In this document: positions 56,405 to 64,000 of the stretch, piece after piece
How positions within the stretch are numbered: position 1 is the first letter of the stretch
Layout of the letters: the number at the start of each line of letters is the position of its first letter
Made by a program: the position numbers and the translations under genes
Assembly (NCBI GenBank): GCA_014905825.1
Contig: JACGCN010000030.1
Span: forward strand, 496,001 to 560,000
Length of the DNA stretch: 64,000 bases
Source: Lyophyllum atratum
Taxonomy: Eukaryota; Basidiomycota; Agaricomycetes; Agaricales; Lyophyllaceae
Direction: 5' to 3'
The notes under the pieces: generated by a model
What the model saw: the letters and a program-made list of their open reading frames with translations, nothing else
Databases searched by the model: none
Told to the model about the DNA's origin: nothing

Positions 56405-56994
56405 TCGGTCCAGATCAGTGTTTTTGCCTAAAATGGAAAGCCTGAACCTGAGCCCGGTTACAGGAATCCTCAAAAACCAAAAGCCCAGGCCTGGACTGCA
56501 AAAAACCGGTCGCAATCAGTCACAATCGGGCTTGTAACTGGTTTTGACCGGTTCTGACCGATTTCGGGTTTAACCAGTCCTGACTGGTGTTAACTGGTTA
56601 TGTACCGGTCATAACCGGGTAGATCTACTTCTGACGGTCAGAATAGTACCTTGGATTGTGGGAAACGAAGAAGAACTGATGGAGTTACAATCAAATTACA
56701 ATCAAAGGTTTCAAAGTCGGTATTGCAAACTCGTTTTGACCATAGCTCAGTCATTTCTTGACCGTTTTGGATGAAAATTGGTTAATTCTAGAAGTATTTG
56801 GAAGGGCCTTGGTGTGGTATATACCTGTGGGGAATGACCGGTCACAACTGGTCTTTTGCAGTTATGCACTTTTAGAAAAATCATATTAACTGGACTGATG
56901 ACTGGTTATTTTTGAAAAGCCTGAGCCTGGAAGTCCGGGCTTTTCCGGTTATTTTCCGGTTCAGGTTCGGTCATTTTCGGTCCTATGAACCGGA
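56405..56994. repeat. ACCGGT-rich inverted-repeat insertion in the LINE
   Basis: About 580 bp dominated by words such as ACCGGT, ACCGGTT and CAACTGGT (and their complements) at short spacing, with imperfect inverted ends around GCCTGAACCTGAGCCCGG and CCGGTTCAGGTTCGG. It separates the end of the endonuclease frame (GCTTTAAAG, 56995) from the downstream LINE frame (ACCGACTTTCGA, about 56411). No coding capacity; probably a MITE-like element. Confidence 0.6.
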
Positions 56995-57767
56995 CTTTAA
57001 AGCACTATTGACAGCAGCCATGAACGCAGAGTACAAATGCTTGTCCGATCTGACCGGGTATTTGATTCTGGGCAAGGGGTTCGGCATAAAGGGTTTGAAG
57101 TGGTCATGTTCGGCTCGCAAGGGTAACAAGTTCCTCGGGCCAGTAGGAGCAATGATGATGCAGGCGACAACAGCACAGTGGTCCGTTCCAGGAATCCATG
57201 CTGGGTCAGTAAAAATTTCAGCATCCACCAGCGCGGCGTCCGATGAAACGACCCGGTCGATGATGTTTCTGCCCTCAGTTGATTTCCATGCCCGAGACGT
57301 CCAATCTATAAAGCGGTTGCGATCCGGAGTTTGCTGCCAAAGGTCAGTTGCATGCGAATCACGTAGAAAATTGTTGAATAGTTGGCAAGAGGGAGCATTG
57401 TCTGACGCTCGCTCAGAGGCTGAAACCGCTGCGTTAAGGTCTCCAAGAAGTGACCATGATGAGTGAGTTGCAAGAACCATGGATGTGAGGTCAGGCCAGA
57501 AACGTCGAGACACTGCATCAGCACCTGGGTCACATGGTGCATAAACCACAAAGACACGATGAATGAAGGAGTGGGAGGAGCAAGGCACCACAATATCGAC
57601 AACAACGACCCGTCCTTTCAATGAATCATGAAGTATGGGGATGCACGCAGCAGCGCGACACGACTTGCATGTTCTTTCAAACACCCATGACGATTCCCCA
57701 TTTTCCGTGGTTGGTCTGCGCACACTGCACACCCTTCTCCTCAAAGATCTTGTAGTCTGGAACACGC
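56995..57767 (-). pseudogene. LINE ORF2, endonuclease part
   Basis: Endonuclease/exonuclease/phosphatase domain: LRVPDYKIFEEKGV at the join with the copia element, VVVVDIVVPC, HRVFVVYAPCDPGA, SWSLLGDLNAAVSASE (GDxN site, about 57440), DWTSRAWKSTEGRNIIDRVV and GTDHCAVVACI (catalytic His region, about 57180). The N-terminal NTNG and SETKT motifs lie beyond the copia insertion at 62560-62660. Confidence 0.75.
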
Positions 57768-57772
57768 AGCCC

Positions 57773-57928
57773 TGTAGAAAGTTTGGGTCCAATACAAGCC
57801 AAACGATCTGGTATATTCTGTACCCCGTCGGAACGCTTGAGAGAAGACAGACGTGGCAAACAACAAATGTAGTATGTACGCAAGATCACGTGTGCACGAG
57901 GTGGTTGCACACACCAGCACTTTCATCG
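57773..57928 (-). repeat. 3' LTR of the gag-only copia element
   Basis: Matches 62347-62510 with about a dozen differences and one small deletion (the other copy has a duplicated GAACGCTTGA). Its inner end is the target of the 3.4-kb DNA transposon. Confidence 0.8.
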
Positions 57929-60900
57929 GTTACGTGCAATCCCTGCCAAAATCGAACTCCGCCACAAGCACTGTGCGATGGCCAAAGTTCTTGAAATCTT
58001 CTACGTGCACTTTTGCAGTATGTTTGAGTGAGAGAAAATGCTCCATATGAATGAAAAATGAAAATTTTCGGTACAGATTTTTTATTTCGGTGGTGGTTAT
58101 TTCAGAACACAGTTTCTGGTCGGTTTCTGCCAGTGTTGTCAAACCTGACATTGGGGCATATTACGAGATCGCGGACCGAGCCAAAAAAACCCATACCGAA
58201 GGATTTAAAGATTTGGTATATAAATGTTCATCTCAACTAGAACTTTGTTGCTCCGTGAAGTGTGGAAGAGCAACGAGGTGTTAGAAGACATATCATGGTC
58301 AAAATGTGATCCATGTGCTGACTAAGCTAATTTACGGACGCATCGACGTGTTAGGATCCCTCAATTTTTACATGTCCTATGCGTAAAATGCCCCAAAGGC
58401 GTACCATCTGGCAGAAGCAGCAATCTCTCGACAACTTATGTCGAATTAACGGGCACCAGACCAAAAGCGCTAATGCTCGGCCAGACACGTATCTCTTACA
58501 CCATGAGGTTCAAAAACTCACTCGCAAACTCACACAGGAACAGATCATAAGGTCGGATCTTGCGACTCGATTGCGTAACATGGTGAAACGGGAGGCTCGC
58601 GCAAAAAAAGTGAATTCAGACCTCAGGGAGCAAAGATGGCGGACCCTTCACACGGTACGCGTTCAAAAATCCCGCACTGTCATCCAAAAGGAGAACACAG
58701 TCCGAAAAGCACTTGTTCGCGCGAAATCAGCTCCTAAGGAGGTATATCTGAAGGAAAAAGGTGTGCTGAAAGAGGACTTCCGGGTTGCACTGAGGGAGTT
58801 GGCGAGTTGCAATGTACCAGTCAAGAAGATTAGTGGAGTACTCGAGAAGGCCTTGGAGGCAGGTGGAATGGTGCTGAAGGACTCTGTCAGTGCAAGGACA
58901 GTGTCTCGGGTGGTGAAAGAGGGTGGGGTTGCGTCAGATATACAGCTTGCATACGAAATTAAGGAATCTAAAGGTATGTCATGAAAAAGGTCAATGAGCA
59001 GCTGCTGAGTGAAGTTCGGGTAGGAATTACCTTGTCAGGAGACGGGACTAACATTTGACATCTGAACGTCGAATCCCAGCATGGATCCTGGGAGGCAGAA
59101 GATTACTCCGGTCAGCCAGGGGTAAAACGGCAGGTTATACGCACCTTCGGAATTTCGATGGCAGTGGACCACAGAAGCGAGACCCAGTTTCATTCCTGGA
59201 AACGTCACGGTGCTGAGTTCATCGAAACTTACAATGCTTCGGGGTTTGGGAGCAAGGACCCTATGGATATCAGGATGTTTGCAGCAGCAATTATCGGGCT
59301 AATGACAGACCACAGATCAGAAGAAGTTGGCACGCATTCTTCTGCAATGGAAACTGGATGCCATTCGCGTGCTCGAAGGACGGAGATTCATGGAGAACGC
59401 GGCACTCGAGGACCTACTTCCAGTAATAATGGAAGAAAACGCGAAGAAGATTGAGCGGGCAGGTGGAATGGGGACATGGAACACATTACCGGAGGAGGAA
59501 CAGCAACGGCGAGATGCGGAAACGTGCGAGATGCTCTGTGCACAATTCGGGGAGACTGTATGGGAGAAATATTCCGAGGAGGAGCGGAGGGCAGCGTCGC
59601 TCTTCGTTTGGGCAGGATGCTGCATGCATAAAGACCAGAATTCCGTCAAATATGGTGCAGATCGGATGGCGAAGTTCTGGGAGGGGCAGAAGCTTACCGG
59701 TCCAGTCAAGCTCATGAATCGAGCAAATGCCGCAGCTGCCAGGGCTGGCCCATCGAAGGCTCAGGAGAATGCTATCGAGGCTTCGCAGGGTGGTGCCGTC
59801 AAACTCACGAGCCTCGCGGGAGCAGTCTTTCAGAACAAGGATGACAAGAAAGGCCAGCAAGACACGTACCAGCTCTTTTTCGAGCAAAGCCTTCGGTTCG
59901 GATCGCATGGCGAGGCTGCGGGCGAGCTCCTGGTCCATCTCCCGTTATTTCTCGAGTTCCTGATGCTCGTCTGCAATAAGAAGGAGAACTGGTCACTCAA
60001 CCATATGGAGAGCAATGTTTTCAAGGCCTTACAGGATGTCCCCACCTTGACCGAGCTGGCTGTCCTCGCCTTGTACGCCCTGGTGATCAGCCGGCCATAT
60101 ATGCAGATTGTGCATGCCCCCGGCGACACTGCGATCACACTTGGTCCTTTACACGAAAAGGTTCACACTCACTGTGCTGGCATCATCGCAAAACCCGCCC
60201 TCCTCCTTGCAGCTGACGCTTCCTTCGAAACCGCGACGCTGGATGGAAAGAATTGGGTGCGGCCTGAGGTGTTCTACGCAGTGCAACAGATTGCACCACA
60301 GCTCCCACACCTCGAGGGCTGTCTTGTTGCGTTTTTCGAGGGCGCACTGGATGCATGGAATCGATTCAGCAGGGAATTTCACGAGGATGAAACAATTGCC
60401 AACCTTACGGAGGAGGAAAAACAATGTTTGTTCATTCCAGCGACAAATGACGCGAACGAGGGCCTGCTTGGACAACGCCGGCGCGATTCTAGGCGGGCTC
60501 CTAATACAACTGTCAGCTATCTCAATGCCCGGACAAAATACAAGATGAACGACACGAAAAACTTCATGCAATCGAAACTCGGGGCCACAGACCTTGCATT
60601 TGTCCAAAAGCGAGCTCGCGAGCAGGATGCCAGTGGAGAGGATCGACGCCAGAGGCAGACCCAGGCACTTCACGACCAAAATATGGTTGCGGTGAAGAGG
60701 ACGAGAGATGATGACATTCACAGGAAGAGGGAGGAGTTTGAGCGCGAGATTGATGCCGTGGTGCCGCTTCTCAATGTCAACACTCTCAGGGCAAAACTGC
60801 ACGACAGAACCTTCACAAACACCCTCATCATACAACAGGTCAATTGGCATCGACGATACAGCAAAGCGGTCATCCTGCGATCGTTAGTCGCAAAGATGAA

Positions 60901-61336
60901 ACGGGAGGATAAACTGACTCACCTCATTGTCCTTGCCGAGGCTTATAACAAGCTACCAGTGACCACAGCCTGTGGTACGGATCGATGCTGCAGGAGGCAG
61001 TATACAGCAACCAGAGGATATACCTGTGCAAGCGGATTGGGAGGAACGAGAGGCTGCTGAGGAAGACGACGGTGTGTTGATGATCGAAGCTTAAACTTAA
61101 AGGACGACTGCGCTATGTCCAATTTATTAATCGGGTTGAATTATCGTACCTAATTGACTCATTTGATAATGTACATACACTTACCATAATATTTTTTTGT
61201 CTCATACACGGTGTAAAGCTCGAGGACGTTAAGGAGATTCAAGACTGCAGCAGATCAAGTCAAGATCAAGTGTTATTCCAAATCGGGAAGGTCCACTTTC
61301 TCGGTCACACATTTTTTGCAGGGATTGCGCGTAACC
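57929..61336 (+). mobile_element. 3.4-kb DNA transposon with 9-bp target duplication
   Basis: Terminal inverted repeats GGTTACGTGCAATCCCTGC (left) and, read inward from the right, GGTTACGCGCAATCCCTGC. The 9-bp direct repeat ACTTTCATC flanks it (57920-57928, 61337-61345). A plus-strand transposase-like gene fills most of it (58379-61060). The 9-bp duplication fits Mutator-like elements, but the protein is not a recognisable MULE. Confidence 0.8.
58379..61060 (+). pseudogene. DDE-like transposase of an unclassified agaricomycete family
   Basis: Exon 1 (MRKMPQRRTIWQKQQ at 58379) is basic and coiled-coil-like and ends with SARTVSRVVKEGG and a GTATGT donor at 58974; exon 2 from 59025 reads LSGDGTNI, a TGA at 59056-59058, then HLNVESQH. 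A one-base frame change near 59320 leads into a long frame KLARILLQWKLDAIRV to 61060. Landmarks: WAGCCMHKDQNS (CCMH fits the [C/D](2)H signature of several DDE superfamilies; about 59615), GGAVKLTSLAGAVFQNKDDK (59790), CNKKENWSLNHMESNVF (59975), LHEKVHTHCAGIIAKP, and TNDANEGLLGQRRR (60440; candidate Glu). Asp of SGDGT is a candidate first catalytic residue. I have seen this protein type as an expanded family in agaricomycetes but know no superfamily name. Confidence 0.6.
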
Positions 61337-61391
61337 ACTTTCATCACACCCCCTCGACCACCTTGCGCACATGATTGTGCACCCCCTCAAA

Positions 61392-62254
61392 TCAATATAC
61401 CTCCCCAACCCTGCGTTCACGCCCTAAGTCCCTGAGTTCCCTGACGTCCATACAAGCCAAATTTGCCTGTTCCTTCTGTTTCTCCTCCCTCGTCGGCAGC
61501 TCCTTCGTGCAAAATAGCTTGATATGCCCAATCTCCCTGCAGCGCCAACATGCCCTGTTGGCCCCTGAGCCTGAGTTCGATCCAGCCGCCGTGCCCTTCG
61601 ATGTCCTCGTCGACGTCATATACGCACTCTCAGCCTTCTTTTCCTCGGCTACCTGATCCCGATTTCCGCGCCGCACCTCCTCATTCAACATGCGATCCAC
61701 CACATGCTCAAGCGTGAGCTGGTTTGCTGGTGTACCGTCCAAGGAGATGACAAAAGAATCGTACGTGTCGTCCAAGCTGTTCGTGAGGGCCAAAATCCGG
61801 TCCTTGTCCGTTACTGCCACTCCGATGTCCTCCAACCGGAATGAAAACTTCTTCACCCGACCAACCCAGGTCGCCATCGATTCATCCGCGCCCTTAACCA
61901 GGCGCAGAAACTGCCGCTGCAACGCAAGCCGCGTCGCAAACCCTCGCGCAACGTGGACCCGGGCCAAACTGCTCCAGATCTCCATCGGGTCCCTGCTTCG
62001 CATGTGTGACAACTGGGAGTCCTCCACCCGCAGAATGATGTCAGCCCGAGCTTCCGCCATCTTCTTTGCTGTCCGCTTCTTCTGCCACGCGACACGTGCC
62101 TTTCCTCTGCTGCCCCGGGCTCCTGTTCAGACACAACCAGATCCCAGAGACCCTTCCGGATGAGCTCGGCCTCCATGCGAATGACCCATTCGGAGTAATT
62201 AGCCTCGTTTAGGTTCGCGAATCTCGATGACGTCTTCTTGGTGTCAATAGCCAT
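61392..62254 (-). pseudogene. copia Gag (UBN2 type) with zinc knuckle
   Basis: Start MAIDTKKTSSRFANLNEANY at 62254, with YSEWVIRMEAELIRKGLWD typical of the copia gag N-terminus. A frame change near 62110 precedes ADIILRVEDSQLSHMRSRDP, MEIWSSLARVHVARGFATR and ALTNSLDDTYDSFVISLDG; zinc knuckle CWRCREIGHIKLFC near 61540; stop at 61392. Protease, integrase and RT are absent. Confidence 0.75.
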
Positions 62255-62346
62255 TTCGAGCCGGGGAGAGAAAGAGAGACAAGCAGATAGCAAGCAGTGA
62301 CTTGACCGCCACCAGATAGACTGACAGAGTAAGATATAAGCGTTCC

Positions 62347-62512
62347 TGTAGAAAGTTCGGGTCCAATAGAAGCCGAACGATCTGGTATATTCTGTACCCC
62401 GTCGGAACGCTTGAGAACGCTTGAGAGAAGACAGACATGGCAAACAACAAATATAGTATGTACGCGAGATCACGTGTGCACGAGGTGGTCGCACACACCA
62501 GCACTTTCATCG
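62347..62512 (-). repeat. 5' LTR of the gag-only copia element
   Basis: About 165 bp, minus-strand start TGAAAGTGCTGGTGTG, end ACTTTCTACA. The gag start codon lies 93 bp inside. Confidence 0.8.
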
Positions 62513-62793
62513 AGCCCTGGGCTAGCAAGAGACATCGTCTTAGTTTCTGAGATCACAAAGACGTGAGAGAGCATCTTCATGATCAGAGGACTGATGACAG
62601 CGAGCTTAACTGCACTGATCAAGCCATTTGTATTCAGGGCATACAGATTCAGTGGATACTGAGAGGAGGGGGGCATGGCCAACCCTGTATTCACAAAGGA
62701 AGAGAGAAAAAGGATGATCAAAATAAGGGGGAGGAGAGGATGATGAGACAAGAAAAACGAGCCATGGATGAACGGGAAGAAACGGGTGGGCAA
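62513..62793 (-). pseudogene. LINE ORF2, N-terminal end
   Basis: Reading LNLYALNTNGLISAVKLA and HVFVISETKTMSLASPG, the first two endonuclease motifs (Asn and Glu), up to the AGCCC duplication of the copia insertion. Likely start MPPSSQYPLNLYA (about 62676). Confidence 0.7.
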
Positions 62794-62799
62794 GGTATG

Positions 62800-63919
62800 A
62801 TGGACAGAGGTCGTGGTACAAGAAGATGAGGAAATGGGCTGGAATGGGACAAGATGGGGGGTAGGCAGATAGGTACGAAGATTGGAGAGAGCAGGAAAAC
62901 GTAAAATAGTGTCTAACGCGTCCCTTTTTGAGCTTCTTACGCCAAGCTATACGCTCATCCCTTAGACCCGTGACATGGACACTTGGTGAGGGGTTACATA
63001 AAACATTGTGATCCACTTTACTAAGGTGGCGTTGACACTTGTAAATGGAAGAGGAAAGATTCAAAACGAGAAAGTCAAGGCTCACCAAGTCGTCGACATC
63101 CTCTATCGGGGTTCCTTCGGCTGGCACAAAAGGTCGGACCAAGGGATCATTGACAGGAGCCTCAGGGACAGTTTCAGTGCGACGACGTTTCGCAGCGGAC
63201 GAGCCAGACGTTGTGGCACGTGGAGCTGGGATGATAATCCTGGGTCCTGGCAGGGGCTGAACCGACGTTGAAGGTGGGATGATTTGACCCGATGAGCAGC
63301 GTCCAGAAGCGGAGGAGGAGTCGGGTGACGCAGAGTGCGAGGCAGGAGCGACGGCCATGTACCCTGGCAGGGGCTGGATAGCAGGCGTTGACATCGAGGT
63401 GAGCTGACGTGATGAGTTTGACAATTCACCCTTGGCCTCTTCCAGATCACGATTCAGCCCGTCGATTGTCCTCATGGCATCTGCGAGGGCGGGGTTCAAT
63501 CCTGACATCAGGAGCATCAGGTTAGCGCTGCTGAGTTGGCTCTGGAGATTGATTACGCCCGAGCGATTTTGCTGGTCGTGGCCTTGGACCATCATCGCGT
63601 TCTGAGTCTTGTTGATCCTATTGTTCATGCTCATCATCATAGCCCCCATCTGTTCCTGGTTCTCCCTAATAGAGGTCTGCTGTTGCTGAACCGTGGCTAG
63701 GCCCGACTTGACCTCCTCAAGTTGACGAGTGAGGGCAGCGACCGAACCGGTGACCTGCGACGCGCCTTTGGCGACCTGATCTCCAAGCAAGGTTGGTTTG
63801 AGCGGAGCGCTGGTGTGGTCGAAAAGGAGGCGTGGGGGAGCAATGGTGGGGTAAGGAAAGGCCGCACGGAATAGCTCTGAGCTCTTCAGGATGGTGGAGG
63901 TAGCCGCCCAAGTAGTCAT
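62800..63919 (-). CDS. LINE ORF1, coiled-coil protein
   Basis: Likely start MTTWAATSTILKSSELFRAA (63919). Coiled-coil segment VAALTRQLEEVKSGLATVQQQ...IRENQEQMGAMMMSM (about 63700-63600), a second amphipathic stretch near 63480 (TIDGLNRDLEEAKGEL), then a Pro/Ser-rich region, a basic AAKRRRTE (about 63190) and an acidic IEDVDDLVSLDF. It ends around RIAWRKKLKKG (62930) or continues open to 62606; the last 100 codons look non-coding. Position directly upstream of ORF2 and the coiled coil suit a LINE ORF1 nucleic-acid chaperone; no zinc knuckle is visible. Confidence 0.55.
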
Positions 63920-64000
63920 GGAGAAGATGATGAGGTCCGGGTGTTGCGAGTCCGAGCGAAACTCGAGGAAAGACTGGGAAGCAGTCCTGCGCACCTACTT

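Larger units (their letters stand above)
57773..62512 (-). mobile_element. gag-only Ty1/copia element (TR-GAG-like)
   Basis: Two near-identical short LTRs (57773-57928 and 62347-62512) enclose a gag frame and nothing else from copia. Flanking 5-bp duplication AGCCC on the plus strand (57768-57772, 62513-62517); removing the element restores the LINE frame (ISETKT...SPG-L-RVPDY). The interior has been enlarged by a 3.4-kb DNA transposon; without it the element is about 1.3 kb. Confidence 0.8.
54483..63994 (-). mobile_element. LINE retrotransposon with two insertions, 3' end lost
   Basis: Minus-strand non-LTR element: ORF1 (63919 down), an endonuclease/RT ORF2 whose start lies near 62793-62676 and whose remainder lies at 57767-54483. 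ORF2 is interrupted by a gag-only copia element (57773-62512) and by an ACCGGT-rich repeat (about 56412-56994). The 3' end is cut off at the inverted-repeat element at 54482. The 5' end may lie beyond the window. Confidence 0.75.

Overview
The window looks like a transposon-packed piece of a mushroom-forming basidiomycete (Agaricomycetes) genome. The grounds are spliceosomal introns of about 50-60 bp, a URC4 uracil-catabolism gene, a FunK1-type kinase relic, two KDZ-class DNA transposons with their cysteine-cluster domains, a chromodomain Ty3/gypsy element and a Tad-like LINE.

Host genes occupy only the first 7 kb: a FunK1-like kinase remnant (259-913, minus), URC4 (2896-4541, minus, seven or so exons, apparently intact, with a GATA-box cluster upstream) and a membrane-anchored A1 aspartic protease (4844-6955, minus) whose frame is broken by a perfect 19-bp tandem duplication. 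7040-11031 holds nothing I can support.

11032-51228 is one nested structure. The outer shell is an approximately 11.4-kb Ty3/gypsy chromovirus on the minus strand (5' LTR 51046-51228; 3' LTR 17278-17209 continued at 11157-11032) with gag, pol and an unusual third ORF downstream of integrase. Four younger insertions lie in it: a 6.05-kb MULE with an apparently intact transposase and a second gene, sitting in the 3' LTR (10-bp target duplication); a 497-bp Harbinger-like MITE in the left end of that MULE (TAA duplication); a giant 15.8-kb KDZ element with five genes and 1.7-kb inverted repeats, in ORF3; and a 6.9-kb KDZ element with a cargo gene, in gag (7-bp duplication).

51229-64000 is a second nest. 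A Ty1/copia integrase scrap is followed by a 3.0-kb inverted-repeat element (palindromic CATTATAATG arrays) that itself contains a 1.33-kb element with a 12-bp target duplication. From there to the window end runs a minus-strand LINE (RT catalytic aspartates apparently lost). The LINE is interrupted by an ACCGGT-rich repeat and by a gag-only copia element (TR-GAG-like, 5-bp duplication). That copia element is in turn interrupted by a 3.4-kb DNA transposon with a 9-bp duplication, encoding a DDE-like protein of a class I cannot name.

Most element ORFs carry one or a few frameshifts or stops, several compatible with C-to-T change (CGA to TGA). The MULE and its cargo gene look the most intact. 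Exon joins given here were read by eye from GT..AG boundaries and conserved family motifs; none has been tested by alignment or RNA data.
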